Origin: CAYFTL01 sp964346145
Lineage (GTDB): Bacteria; Bacillota; Clostridia; Christensenellales; Aristaeellaceae
Length of the DNA: 64,000 bases
Direction: 5' to 3'
Assembly: GCA_964346145.1 (NCBI GenBank)
Contig: CAYFTL010000008.1
Span: 9,353 to 73,352, forward strand
Of this stretch, positions 1 to 8,203 are shown one piece after another. The translations under genes were made by a program, and so were the position numbers. Under the pieces are notes generated by a model. The model was not told the DNA's origin and made no database searches. It saw nothing but the letters and a program-made list of their open reading frames with translations. Each line of letters begins with the position of its first letter. Within the stretch, counting starts at the first letter, position 1.

Positions 1-1
1 G

Positions 2-241
2 GTGGTTTGCGATAATGTGCAGGCGCTGGTGGGCACTTTCAACTTGGATTACCGTAGTTTTTATCTGCATTTTGAAAATGCGGTGCTGTTTACCGGCAGC
101 AGCGTGGTTGAGGATGTGGCCAAGGATATGCATCATATCTTTTCGGTTTCTCGAGAAAATACCATGCACGAGGTGGACAGTCGTCCGCTGTATTATAAGG
201 TAATCATGTACGTGTTCAGTTTGTTTGCGCCGATGATGTAA
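2..241 (+). CDS. cls: Cardiolipin synthase, C-terminal fragment (cut by window edge)
   Basis: Only the last 79 residues are present; the gene begins before the window. The visible part contains 'GTFNLDYRSFYLHFENAV', which is the stretch that follows the second HKD (phospholipase D) motif in bacterial cardiolipin synthases, where Asn, Asp and Arg-Ser-Phe are conserved. The enzyme joins phosphatidylglycerol molecules into cardiolipin at the inner face of the membrane. The C-terminus ends in a short hydrophobic stretch at a TAA stop. The family call rests on this one motif region; the HKD motifs lie outside the window. Confidence 0.85.
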   Translation: MVCDNVQALVGTFNLDYRSFYLHFENAVLFTGSSVVEDVAKDMHHIFSVSRENTMHEVDSRPLYYKVIMYVFSLFAPMM

Positions 242-280
242 ACGGCAGCACAAAGCGTCAGCTTCCGGCATTTTCGGGCA

Positions 281-316
281 AAACAAAAGAGCGTCCTTCT
301 TTTTTAGAGGACGCTC
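281..316 (-). terminator. Rho-independent terminator of the tRNA-like RNA
   Basis: A 9-bp stem (289-297 with 308-316, GAGCGTCCT/AGGACGCTC) is followed, when read on the minus strand, by a T-rich tract (the A-rich run 281-288). It lies about 50 bases downstream of the minus-strand tRNA-like element, so it probably ends that transcript. A T-rich loop makes weaker plus-strand use after cls possible. Confidence 0.7.
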
Positions 317-367
317 CAAGCGCTAACAAGCATATGGGACTGAACAAAAACCGTTATTTTAAATTTA

Positions 368-443
368 GAGATCCACGGGATTCGAACCCGCATCGGCCGC
401 GCCCTGTCAACGCCAACCGTTCTGCCAATTGAACTAGAACCAT
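368..443 (-). tRNA. tRNA-like RNA with non-canonical acceptor and anticodon arms
   Basis: Read on the minus strand, the D-arm is near perfect (GTTCAATTGGCAGAAC, 419-434, preceded by TA at positions 8-9). The T-arm is also near perfect (stem 375-379/387-391, loop TTCGAAT). Between them lie 27 nt, where a normal class I tRNA has about 23, and no 5-bp anticodon stem with a 7-base loop can be drawn. A GCG/CGC stem would give a 9-base loop containing TTGAC, so the anticodon could be GAC, but this is a guess. The acceptor strands pair at only about five of seven positions and no CCA is encoded. A strong promoter and a terminator flank it, so it is probably transcribed. It could be a degenerate tRNA, a tRNA with a local sequence error, or a tRNA-mimicking small RNA. 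Confidence 0.5.
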
Positions 444-487
444 GCGCCTCCCGCATCGGCGCTCGATTTTTGTCATCCACAGTCGTT

Positions 488-516
488 ATTATAGCACAAA
501 CTTTTGGAAAGTGCAA
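488..516 (-). promoter_or_regulatory. Sigma-70/SigA promoter of the tRNA-like RNA
   Basis: On the minus strand TTGCAC (511-516) is separated by exactly 17 bases from TATAAT (488-493). Transcription would start near 481, about 40 bases before the tRNA-like fold. The spacing and the perfect -10 box are seen directly. Confidence 0.8.
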
Positions 517-542
517 GTGCTTGCGGGAAATAAGGAGAACAT

Positions 543-1256
543 ATGATCGCTACTGTCGCGCAGCTAAGCCAGGAATACTTTGCTTATCACCGCGTTGCGC
601 CCATCGCCTTTGAAACCGAACTTACCACGGCGGAGGAGCTGAACGAGGCCAAAGCACGGATTGACGTCCGGCTAGGCAATCGCTCTACCGACCAGGATTG
701 GCAGCAGATGGGGTATATTTTGGGTTTGACCCTGTACGATGCGTCCATGGAGCGCTTTGTAATTTTGCTGGTGGCCGACCGGTTAAAGCAGCCGAATCAG
801 TTTATTAAAACTGCGCTGCACGAGATTGCCCACGTGCACACCCTGCCCCGGGTGGATTACGATCGGCTACGTGCTCAAAATGCCATGGTCAACCACGGCT
901 TGGCCAGCTGGGCCGAATTCGTGGCCGAGGTGTATATGCTGCCGGTGGTCGAGCACAAGGGCATTATGCTCAATTTGCCGGGCATCAACCACATGATCCG
1001 CCGCCCGAATAGCCAGCACCCGCAAATTGCCTGCGCCCAAATTGGTTATTATCTAGCCCATTTGTACCATATGGGCCTGTCTCCTGCCGACATGCTCAAT
1101 TTGCAAAGCCAAGGGCTGAACGAGGCGCTGGAAAGCCTTATGGAAATTTCGGAATTTTTGCTACGCAGGGGCATAGAATCGGTACGCTATTCCGATTTGC
1201 ACCGCTATGGCGCCCGGTCGTTGGCGGTGTTGGATGCGCTGAAAGATATTAAATAA
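543..1256 (+). CDS. Zincin-like putative metalloprotease, function unknown
   Basis: This 237-residue protein has an HExxH zinc-binding motif in 'ALHEIAHVHTL' near residue 92. A second acidic helix, 'WAEFVAEVY', follows about 30 residues later and could give the third ligand, as in gluzincins and the ImmA/IrrE-like group. No signal peptide or membrane segment is visible, so it is probably cytoplasmic. The start is supported by AAGGAG 8 bases before ATG 543. It stands alone between the tRNA-like RNA and the AI-2E permease gene, both with their own signals. The fold assignment is inferred from the motif; the substrate is unknown. Confidence 0.6.
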   Translation: MIATVAQLSQEYFAYHRVAPIAFETELTTAEELNEAKARIDVRLGNRSTDQDWQQMGYILGLTLYDASMERFVILLVADRLKQPNQFIKTALHEIAHVHTLPRVDYDRLRAQNAMVNHGLASWAEFVAEVYMLPVVEHKGIMLNLPGINHMIRRPNSQHPQIACAQIGYYLAHLYHMGLSPADMLNLQSQGLNEALESLMEISEFLLRRGIESVRYSDLHRYGARSLAVLDALKDIK

Positions 1257-1376
1257 CACAAAAGTCATTCCGATGTTGGATTTATAGGATACAATGGGCA
1301 ACAAACATGTCTGGAAAATGCCATTCCCGCGCCGGTAGCCGCGCGCAATCATTTGCTTAAATATGGGAGGTAACCG

Positions 1377-2570
1377 ATGCAAAACTGGTCTCAAAAATTT
1401 CGCGACTTCAACCAATCCATGAACGATTTGCCCCGCAAGAGCCTCTATGTTGCCATCGTGCTGGCGTTGGCTTTTCTGGTGGGTTGGTCCATACCCTATT
1501 TGTTCCCGTTTTATTTGGCGGCGGTGTTCGCCTGGCTGATGGAACCCATGGTGCGTCTGCTCACAAAGTTGCTGGGCAATTTTAAAATCAGCCGAAAGAT
1601 TGCATCGGGCGTTTCGGTGGTGCTGCTGTTTGGCATCGTGTTGTCGGTAACTATTATCCTGTTTACAAAGCTTATAATAGAAGCCGAAGCGTTAATTCGA
1701 AACTTGCCCGCCTGGGCCTCCTATGCGGTGGGAGAAATTAGCAATTGGCTGAACAATCTGGATATTTCCTGGGAGCTCATCTCCCCCGAGGCCATCAACT
1801 TTATCAACGATGCGTTGACGAACCTGGGGCAGCAGGCGGCGCGCTACGCCACCCAGCTGGCCTCTTCCCTGGCCACCTATGCCTTGAATTTCAGCATGTC
1901 GGTACCTGAAATCGTGCTGGCCATCGTGCTGACGCTGATGGGCACCTTTTACATGACGGGCGACCGAGAAGCTATCTTTTCCTTTATACGCACTCAACTG
2001 CCCGAAAAAGTATTATCCAAGGGCAACACGGTCAAGGCCAGCTTGTTCAAGGCGGTGTTCGGACAGCTGCGCGCAGCACTGATCATGTTGCTGATTACCT
2101 CGATCGAACTTATAATCTGTTTTCACATCATCGGCATAGATTATGCATTGCTCTTAGCGCTTTTCGTCGCGCTAGCGGATGCATTGCCCGTCATCGGTGC
2201 CGGATTGTTTCTGATTCCGCTGTCTATCTACGGTTTTTTTATTGGGGATATTTGGCTGGGGCTGGGGATGGCGGCAACCTACTTGCTTACCATCATCGTT
2301 CGGCAGATTTTAGAGCCCCGCATCGTGGGCAAACAGCTGGGCCTGCACCCGTTGGCCACCATGATTGCCATGTTTGTCGGGCTGAAGATGATCGGCTTTA
2401 TCGGCATGCTGTTGGGGCCGATGCTGATGCTCATCATCCGGGCTGTGCTTACCGAGGTCGATTCTCAAAAGGCGGCGCCGGAGCTAGAGTCGGCTGACGT
2501 TTCTATAAAAGTGTCATCTGGCAAAGCAAGGCCAGGCATCAAGCGCAGATGGGGCAAGAAAAATAAATAG
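1377..2570 (+). CDS. AI-2E family transporter (permease)
   Basis: The 397-residue protein has about eight hydrophobic segments. They are arranged as in the AI-2E/UPF0118 (PerM/YtvI/YdiK) family: two or three helices at residues 20-100, a soluble region at 110-180, then a dense helical C-terminal half with 'LEPRIVGKQLGLHPLATMIA', a family hallmark. Members export small molecules or ions; some act in autoinducer-2 or sodium/proton transport, so the substrate cannot be told. The start has GGGAGG six bases upstream. The tail is strongly basic (KRRWGKKNK). A bidirectional terminator follows the TAG stop. Confidence 0.85.
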   Translation: MQNWSQKFRDFNQSMNDLPRKSLYVAIVLALAFLVGWSIPYLFPFYLAAVFAWLMEPMVRLLTKLLGNFKISRKIASGVSVVLLFGIVLSVTIILFTKLIIEAEALIRNLPAWASYAVGEISNWLNNLDISWELISPEAINFINDALTNLGQQAARYATQLASSLATYALNFSMSVPEIVLAIVLTLMGTFYMTGDREAIFSFIRTQLPEKVLSKGNTVKASLFKAVFGQLRAALIMLLITSIELIICFHIIGIDYALLLALFVALADALPVIGAGLFLIPLSIYGFFIGDIWLGLGMAATYLLTIIVRQILEPRIVGKQLGLHPLATMIAMFVGLKMIGFIGMLLGPMLMLIIRAVLTEVDSQKAAPELESADVSIKVSSGKARPGIKRRWGKKNK

Positions 2571-2598
2571 TGTCTGTGGTAAGAGAATGAATATAAAA

Positions 2599-2629
2599 AA
2601 GTGGTTTGCAAAATGCAAACCGCTTTTTT
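2599..2629. terminator. Bidirectional terminator between convergent genes
   Basis: The inverted repeat GTGGTTTGCA/TGCAAACCGC around 2601-2622 is flanked by an A run on the left and a T run on the right. It can therefore end both the AI-2E gene (plus) and the membrane-protein gene at 2644-3780 (minus). Confidence 0.85.
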
Positions 2630-2643
2630 ATTGGAAAATGAAG

Positions 2644-3780
2644 TCATTGGTTACGGCGTGCCCTTTTTTGGGCTTGGCGCCGCAAAAGCGCCGCGCGCAA
2701 AGGCAGCCATAGCTCTCTCAGTGGATTGCGGGCAACAAACAGCGCTCCAACACAAACCGGTATGGCGGCAATCTGTGCCCACTGTAGCCCGGTTGCGCAA
2801 AGCAAAGCGGTTACGAGCGGCAAGAAGGACAACTTTATGGCCGACAAAGACGCCTGCTCTTGAGCAAAGGATGCGCATAAGACTGTCCACCAAAGCCCCA
2901 AGGGAAGCCACAGAAAGGGCGGAGAGGCAGGTTGAATGGCAAAGACGATGGCGAAGGCGGCCAGCGTCAAGGATAGCCCACCCCACAATACGCCCAGCAC
3001 CTGGGCGGCTTGGGTTTCCCCTTCCGCCCCGGAGGGCAAAACGAGCTTCCAAACCGCGGTTAAAATCAGCACCAGGGGCGCACATATCGTCCAATCGGGT
3101 GCAAAAGACCGGTTGACGAGGAGCGCAACCGATGTTGTCAGCAAGAAGGGCAAGCGCTGACGGGCGGCTGTCTTGCTGTGGGCTATGACCTGGCCGAGGT
3201 GTGAAAACAGATTTGTACCGATGATAAAACGGGCGCCGAACACGAGGGCGAGCAAGCTGCACAACAGCAGCGCCGCGCCGATATCCCAATAAAAAACGGT
3301 TTGCAGCCCCAATCGGGCGCTTAGCACTGCAGCGGGAATGCGCGTCAGTGCCAAAGCCAACAGCAGATCACAACCTAGCACCGCAAAATTCCCGTCGAAG
3401 CTATTTACGCGCAGCCGCGAACGCAGCGCGCGGTATATTCCCCAAAACCCTAAAGCGGCACCGAGGGATGCACCCTGGCGCCAATCGATTGTTAAGGACT
3501 CGGCGATAACGCCCAGTACGCCCCCCAGCAGGAGCGTTATGAATAGCTGTAGCGCAACCACCGAACCGGTTAGCCTGTTGCGCTTGTCGTCAGCGATGAC
3601 CAGCCCCAGCGCTGGGAATATGGATTCCGACGCACAAACGCTGACCGCTTCTGTCAGCGGCAAACCTATCCAAAACCATAAAAAACCGAAATCCGCGAGG
3701 GCGCCCGGCTGCAAAAGTGCCCAGGCTCCGGCCAAATACACCAGCGCATCGGCCGAACGGTTAATCCAGCGTTTAATCAT
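2644..3780 (-). CDS. Multi-pass membrane protein, unrecognised
   Basis: This 378-residue protein is mostly hydrophobic, with roughly ten predicted membrane helices from residue 10 to 350 and a very basic tail (RRQAQKRARRNQ). The overall look is that of an integral membrane transporter or flippase, but I recognise no family motif. GGAGGAGGG precedes the ATG. It is the last gene of a tight minus-strand run: its start lies 18 bases after the rlmH stop, so it is probably co-transcribed with rlmH and the CPBP gene. The function is unknown. Confidence 0.65.
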   Translation of the reverse strand: MIKRWINRSADALVYLAGAWALLQPGALADFGFLWFWIGLPLTEAVSVCASESIFPALGLVIADDKRNRLTGSVVALQLFITLLLGGVLGVIAESLTIDWRQGASLGAALGFWGIYRALRSRLRVNSFDGNFAVLGCDLLLALALTRIPAAVLSARLGLQTVFYWDIGAALLLCSLLALVFGARFIIGTNLFSHLGQVIAHSKTAARQRLPFLLTTSVALLVNRSFAPDWTICAPLVLILTAVWKLVLPSGAEGETQAAQVLGVLWGGLSLTLAAFAIVFAIQPASPPFLWLPLGLWWTVLCASFAQEQASLSAIKLSFLPLVTALLCATGLQWAQIAAIPVCVGALFVARNPLRELWLPLRAALLRRQAQKRARRNQ

Positions 3781-3798
3781 ATCCTACCCTCCTCCCCT

Positions 3799-4275
3799 TT
3801 ACTTATGGTAGCGCTCGTTGGCGTTTATTTTGGCGGCGCGGTATAACTGCTCCAACAGCACGATCCGCATCAACTGGTGTGGAAAGGTCATTTTAGAAAA
3901 GGAAAGCTTATGGTCGGCGCGGCTCAGTATTTGGGGAGAAAGTCCCAGCGAACCGCCAATGACGAGCACGATTCGCCGTCCATCCATAGACCAGGTAGCG
4001 ATGGAGGCGGCCAGCTGCTCGGAATCCTGTTGAGGCGCATCTACGCACAAGGCCACCACCCGGTCGTTTTGGCGCATGTGGCGCAAGAGCTGCTGGGCTT
4101 CTTGCTCCAACACTTTGGCGTTGAGCGCCGGCGAAGGCTTTGCCGGTTCGGGAACATCGTCCACCTGGCAAATTTGCACATTGCCATAGCGCGTCAGCCG
4201 CTTTAAATACTCGGCGCAGCCCTCCCGCGCCCACTTTTCCTTTAGCCGGCCTACGCATAGCACACAAATATTCAT
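3799..4275 (-). CDS. rlmH: 23S rRNA (pseudouridine-1915-N3)-methyltransferase RlmH
   Basis: The 158-residue protein matches RlmH (YbeA/YydA) along its full normal length. It starts 'MNICVLCVGRLKEKW', has the SAM-binding knot loop 'VIGGSLGLSPQIL' near residue 105, and ends with the conserved 'SFSKMTFPHQLMRIVLLEQLYRAAKI' helix. It methylates pseudouridine 1915 in helix 69 of 23S rRNA after subunit joining. It sits 16 bases after the CPBP gene in a minus-strand run. In many Firmicutes rlmH lies near the replication origin and near walJ, as here. Confidence 0.95.
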   Translation of the reverse strand: MNICVLCVGRLKEKWAREGCAEYLKRLTRYGNVQICQVDDVPEPAKPSPALNAKVLEQEAQQLLRHMRQNDRVVALCVDAPQQDSEQLAASIATWSMDGRRIVLVIGGSLGLSPQILSRADHKLSFSKMTFPHQLMRIVLLEQLYRAAKINANERYHK

Positions 4276-4291
4276 TCGAAAAATTCCTCTT

Positions 4292-5299
4292 TCATCGTGG
4301 AATAATCGTCAGCAGATCCAGGCCGTACAGAGCCATAACGCTGATCATGGCCGCCATGAGCACCACAACTTCCCGCCACCCCAGTTTGTTGCGGTCGCGC
4401 CATTCCAGCCCCGGCTTTTTCTTCTTAGCGTTTGCCTTTTTTAGCCCCAAAAACAGCAAGGCGCAAACCGTTAGGGAGAGCACCAACATCTGGATGAAAA
4501 GAGCAATCCCTTGAGCTCCGCCAATGGAATCCAGCATGTTGGGCATGAGCGAGCCGGGCTCAACGGCATTGCCCAGCTGCACCTCTTGATAGCTCATCCA
4601 CACCATAAAACTGTTGTAAATAAAGTGGTAGAGCATACCGGTATAAATCGAATCGGAGATCAGCACCACGGCGCCCAGCACAAAGCCGGCGGCGATGTGG
4701 GCGGGCAAAGCGCTAACCGATCCATGCATCAGCGCAAACAATAGCGAGCTGACCACCAAAGCCCGGGCTTTTCCCCTGCGTTCCCAGGCGCTCATTACCG
4801 CTCCGCGGAAAAAGAACTCTTCGGCTACGGCGGGCAGCACTCCGACCAACAAAAATGCGAACATAAGTTCGCCTATGTTCGTAGGACTAGGAACGCCGCT
4901 GGCGCGAGGCGTGCCGCCCAGGCTTTGAATGAACATAACCCACAGCGCGGTTAATACATTTGCAAAGTAGGCGCTCACGATGGCCAAGCCTATCACAAGC
5001 AATATCGTGACCCCGTTCGGGCGGTTAAACCGATAAGATTTTTCTACCCCAGGGTGCCTGCGCATGTGTATGTAAGGGATCAGCCCGATGATCCCGATTT
5101 CGACCACCAACGAGTTGATCAGCATTTGCCATTGGGCCGATATGCCGGGAAGAAACAGGGCGAGCAGCGCAAGCCCTATCGCCGACAGGATAAGTCCAAT
5201 CATCGCCAACAGATACATGCCGGCACCGGCCAGCAGGCTGGGACGCCTCACCCAGTCGCTGGGCGAAAAATAGTCCATCAAATTGCTTTTATCCATCAT
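4292..5299 (-). CDS. CPBP family intramembrane glutamic endopeptidase
   Basis: The protein of about 335 residues has eight or so membrane helices and the CPBP/Abi motifs. 'EEFFFRGAVMSAWERR' carries the catalytic Glu-Glu pair and Arg. 'SSLLFALMHGS' and a later 'HFIYNSFM' carry the conserved histidines. Such proteases cleave within membranes; some process prenylated peptides or bacteriocins. ATG 5299 overlaps the walJ stop by one base (TGATG), with GGGAG upstream, which argues for translational coupling. A neighbouring ATG at 5296 is equally usable. The C-terminal 60 residues are basic, with one extra helix. Confidence 0.85.
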   Translation of the reverse strand: MMDKSNLMDYFSPSDWVRRPSLLAGAGMYLLAMIGLILSAIGLALLALFLPGISAQWQMLINSLVVEIGIIGLIPYIHMRRHPGVEKSYRFNRPNGVTILLVIGLAIVSAYFANVLTALWVMFIQSLGGTPRASGVPSPTNIGELMFAFLLVGVLPAVAEEFFFRGAVMSAWERRGKARALVVSSLLFALMHGSVSALPAHIAAGFVLGAVVLISDSIYTGMLYHFIYNSFMVWMSYQEVQLGNAVEPGSLMPNMLDSIGGAQGIALFIQMLVLSLTVCALLFLGLKKANAKKKKPGLEWRDRNKLGWREVVVLMAAMISVMALYGLDLLTIIPR

Positions 5300-6162
5300 C
5301 AATCAGCAACTCCCAACCAAGGCATTAAATTTTGTTGTCCTAATACACAGCGGGGAAGTTCGGTTTCGCGTATGGAATACAAGCCGCTCATGCCGTTGCG
5401 TTGGGCCATCGCTAGGCCCACATCTATCCCGGGCACGATGCCTTGCTGTTTGAGCACTAGGGCAACGGTCTCGTAAGCCAGTTCGGGGAAATTGTTTTCC
5501 TGGGACAAGTGGCCCAGCAGAGCTGATTTTACCCCGCGCCGCACCAACTCGGCCAGCGCCTTGCCTGCGTTTTCGTTGGACAAGTGGCCCTTGCGGCTCA
5601 AAATGCGGCGCTTCAATTCATAAGTGTAGCTGCCGGCTTGCAGCATTTGCTCGTCGTGATTGGCTTCCAGCAGCACGATATCGCTGCCTTCCACCCACTT
5701 CATCCAGCTTTCTTTGATGCAGCCGATGTCGGTGGCAATAGATACCTTGGCCTTGCCCGCCTGAAAGCTAAAGCCTACCGGATCGTTGGCATCGTGGGGA
5801 ATGGAAAAGGGCATGACGTTCATATCCCCCAGAAAAAAATCTTGACCGGGCTCGAATATGCGCCGGTTTTTGGCATCGATCCGCCCGACTTTCTTGTGCA
5901 TGCCGGCCCAAGTGCCTTCGGTGGCGTACACCGGCAAATCAAATCTGCGCGAAAGCACGCCCACGCCGCTGCTGTGGTCGCTATGCTCATGGGTAACCAA
6001 AATGCCACAGAGCTGTTCGCCGGGTACGCCAATTTCCTTTAGTTGTTCGGCGATTCGGGAGCCAGATACCCCCGAATCGATTAAAAAGTGGCTGTTCCCG
6101 CAGCCGATATAAGCAGCATTCCCGCTAGAACCGCTGAATAGCGGGCTAAACCGTAACTCCAT
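5299..6162 (-). CDS. walJ: MBL-fold metallohydrolase, WalJ/YycJ-like
   Basis: The 287-residue protein starts 'MELRFSPLFSGSSGNAAYIGC', the typical WalJ/YycJ start. It carries the metallo-beta-lactamase metal motif 'THEHSDHSSG' near residue 60 and later 'HDANDP', 'EANHDEQML' and 'LGHLSQENN'. The family is linked to DNA processing and to coordination of cell-wall metabolism with division. I chose ATG 6162 because GGAGG lies 11 bases upstream; an earlier in-frame codon would add residues that do not fit the family. It is followed, with a 1-base overlap, by the CPBP gene. Confidence 0.88.
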   Translation of the reverse strand: MELRFSPLFSGSSGNAAYIGCGNSHFLIDSGVSGSRIAEQLKEIGVPGEQLCGILVTHEHSDHSSGVGVLSRRFDLPVYATEGTWAGMHKKVGRIDAKNRRIFEPGQDFFLGDMNVMPFSIPHDANDPVGFSFQAGKAKVSIATDIGCIKESWMKWVEGSDIVLLEANHDEQMLQAGSYTYELKRRILSRKGHLSNENAGKALAELVRRGVKSALLGHLSQENNFPELAYETVALVLKQQGIVPGIDVGLAMAQRNGMSGLYSIRETELPRCVLGQQNLMPWLGVAD

Positions 6163-6212
6163 CGAATCCAATTCCTCCAAATTTTTTGCAGCATACCAAA
6201 TTGGCAGCAAAA

Positions 6213-6992
6213 TCAACTATTTTTTTCGAGAGAGCACAGCCAGTGGATGACCCGCTCAATATTTCGGTCCCAAAACGACCATTCATGGGTGCCGGGCTCT
6301 TCCAGATAGGTCAAATCTAGCTTGCCCTCCATAGCGTCGCGCATGGAGAGATTCTGCTCGTACAGAAAATCCTCTGTGCCGCAAGCCAAAAAAACCTTGG
6401 GTAACTGAACTTTTTTCGCTAGCCTACGCTTCAAAACTGCCATCAGATCGTTGTCGCTTCCACGTAGTTCGTCAATGGTGCCGAAAATGCGTTGGAATTC
6501 GAGGGAGAATTGCTCCTGCGAGCGCGCAGCCATGTTCACGGCTCCGGACAGGGTGGCGACCGCGGCAAATTTGTCGGGCATTAGTAGTCCTAGTTTTAGA
6601 GCACCGTAACCACCCATGGAAAGCCCGGCAGCAAACGTGTCTTCCCGGCGATCAGAAATGGGGAAAAAGCTTTTTACGATTTCGGGCAGCTCTTGGCTGA
6701 TGTGGGTCCAGTAATCGTACCCCATTTTGGCATCGGTATAAAATCCACGGTGTGTGGTAGGCATGATAACGGCCATGGGAATTCCTTCCATGTACCGTTC
6801 GATGGCCGTGCGCCGCTGCCAGATGGTGTGGTCATCGGACAGTCCGTGGAGCAAATACAAAACAGGCAATTTGTCGCCGGGTTCAATCGTTCGCTTGCCC
6901 AACTTCCCGTAGGGAGGTTGGGGCAATATAACATCCATGGATGTGGCCATGCCTAAAACTTGAGAAAAGTAATTTACATGAAGCAATGCCAT
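6213..6992 (-). CDS. Esterase family protein (alpha/beta hydrolase, EstA-like)
   Basis: The 259-residue protein has the esterase D/tributyrin-esterase layout: 'LPVLYLLHGLSDDHTIW' near residue 42, the nucleophile elbow 'GLSMGGYG' near residue 124, an acid near 'CGTEDFLYEQN', and the catalytic His in 'PGTHEWSFWD' close to the end. It should hydrolyse short-chain acyl esters in the cytoplasm; no signal peptide is visible. The natural substrate is unknown. GGAGTGC lies before ATG 6992. It is the first gene of a minus-strand run and is separated from walJ by 50 bases. Confidence 0.88.
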   Translation of the reverse strand: MALLHVNYFSQVLGMATSMDVILPQPPYGKLGKRTIEPGDKLPVLYLLHGLSDDHTIWQRRTAIERYMEGIPMAVIMPTTHRGFYTDAKMGYDYWTHISQELPEIVKSFFPISDRREDTFAAGLSMGGYGALKLGLLMPDKFAAVATLSGAVNMAARSQEQFSLEFQRIFGTIDELRGSDNDLMAVLKRRLAKKVQLPKVFLACGTEDFLYEQNLSMRDAMEGKLDLTYLEEPGTHEWSFWDRNIERVIHWLCSLEKNS

Positions 6993-7054
6993 AGATACGC
7001 ACTCCTTTTGCTATTGTAATGCAAATAGTATACCACAAACGCTGAAAAATCGCA

Positions 7055-7100
7055 CAAAAAATCAGCACTGGCGTGTTTTGCCACACTGCCGGTGCTGATT
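7055..7100 (-). terminator. Terminator downstream of the metallophosphoesterase gene
   Basis: The stem AATCAGCAC/GTGCTGATT (7060-7069 with 7092-7100, extended by inner pairs) is followed on the minus strand by a T run. It lies 48 bases after the metallophosphoesterase stop at 7148. Confidence 0.75.
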
Positions 7101-7147
7101 ATAGAATACGATAGGACTTTAGCATCAAAACTCGCTTTGCTGCCGTT

Positions 7148-8128
7148 TTATTCGTTCGAATTTGCCCTCGGTTGGCCTGTGCGCAGCACAATCAGGTGCG
7201 CCTGGGGTGCGGTCCACAGCCGGAAAGGGATTTGGCCGCTGCCCAATCCGTTGCTGACCAGAAGTTTGGTGGTATCTTCCAAATACCAGCCGCTTAAAAA
7301 CCGGTCGCCATATTCGGAGTTGACCAGCAAAGGTCGGCGGCCAAATAAATTCAGCTGCCCTCCGTGGGTGTGGCCGGAAAACATGGCATCGATCCAAGGC
7401 CGCCCCTGTTCGGTCAGTTGGTTGTTGAGCGCGGGCAGCGCGTCGGGGTTGTGGCTCAACACGATCACACACTCGTCGCCGTTAAAATCGGCCTCAACCT
7501 TGCCCACGGCCTCCTTGTCGCTCATCCAATCCCGCAAGCCCACCACATATAGGACCGAGCCTTCCACGTTGTACTGCACCACCTGGTTGCGCAGCAGCGT
7601 AACGCCGCCTTGGCGGGCAAAATCTTCCAGTCCGGTGGCGTTTTGATCGGCTTCGCCGGCAACGGCAATCTTCATTCGGGCGGGGAATTCGGACAGTCCG
7701 GCAAAGAACGCCTGGTTCTGTTGCTGCTGTTTTTGGGCGGTGCTGCCTTCGTTTAGCAAACCGATCCGCTCTGCAAACCGAGACCAGATCCCCTGCTGGG
7801 CGTAGTCGCCGCCCAGCATCAATATGTCGGGCTGTAAGGAGGCCAGTTGGTTGAACAGTCGGTTGGTTTGCCGGGGCGTGGTCCAGCCGTCCATGTGCAA
7901 ATCGCTGACAAACAAAATGCGGGTACCATCCAGCCCTTCAGGCAGGTCTGCTAGCGGCAGTTCGGTGTATTGCAGTCGAACGATGCGCGCTTCGCCCACC
8001 ATCCAGCCTGCACAAAGGAACAGCAACAGAAAAAGGCAGATCAGACAGCGACGCACCCACCGCCGCTTGGGAGATGGAGTGCGCCGTGGTTTTCTTGCGG
8101 TTGTCTTTTTGCTGGTCTTTACAGCCAA
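7148..8128 (-). CDS. Membrane-anchored metallophosphoesterase
   Basis: The protein of about 326 residues has a very basic N-terminus, one membrane helix ('CLICLFLLLFLCAGWMVG') and a calcineurin-like phosphoesterase domain. Visible metal motifs are 'FVSDLHMDG', 'LGGDYAQQG', 'VLSHNPD' and 'FSGHTHGGQLN'. The usual GNHE/D block reads 'AGEADQN', so one metal or catalytic residue appears changed. The YkuE/YaeI-like group acts on lipid-linked or nucleotide phosphates outside the membrane. I prefer TTG 8128, seven bases after GGAGG. An upstream in-frame TTG at 8167 would place a parS site inside the gene. Confidence 0.85.
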   Translation of the reverse strand: MAVKTSKKTTARKPRRTPSPKRRWVRRCLICLFLLLFLCAGWMVGEARIVRLQYTELPLADLPEGLDGTRILFVSDLHMDGWTTPRQTNRLFNQLASLQPDILMLGGDYAQQGIWSRFAERIGLLNEGSTAQKQQQQNQAFFAGLSEFPARMKIAVAGEADQNATGLEDFARQGGVTLLRNQVVQYNVEGSVLYVVGLRDWMSDKEAVGKVEADFNGDECVIVLSHNPDALPALNNQLTEQGRPWIDAMFSGHTHGGQLNLFGRRPLLVNSEYGDRFLSGWYLEDTTKLLVSNGLGSGQIPFRLWTAPQAHLIVLRTGQPRANSNE

Positions 8129-8150
8129 GCCAATTCCTCCAAGGAATAAT

Positions 8151-8166
8151 TGTTTCACGTGAAACA
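8151..8166. other. parS site 1 (ParB/Spo0J/Noc-type 16-bp palindrome)
   Basis: The sequence TGTTTCACGTGAAACA is a perfect 16-bp palindrome identical to the Bacillus subtilis parS consensus, bound by the ParB/Spo0J chromosome-partition protein. It lies between nagA and the metallophosphoesterase gene. A Noc site would differ at the centre, so parS is preferred. Confidence 0.93.
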
Positions 8167-8187
8167 ATTAAATGTCGTGTGCCATAA

Positions 8188-8203
8188 TGTTTCACGTGAA
8201 ACA
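8188..8203. other. parS site 2
   Basis: A second identical copy of TGTTTCACGTGAAACA lies 37 bp from the first (start to start) and directly abuts the nagA stop codon at 8204. Two perfect copies this close cannot be chance and mark a ParB loading region. Confidence 0.93.
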
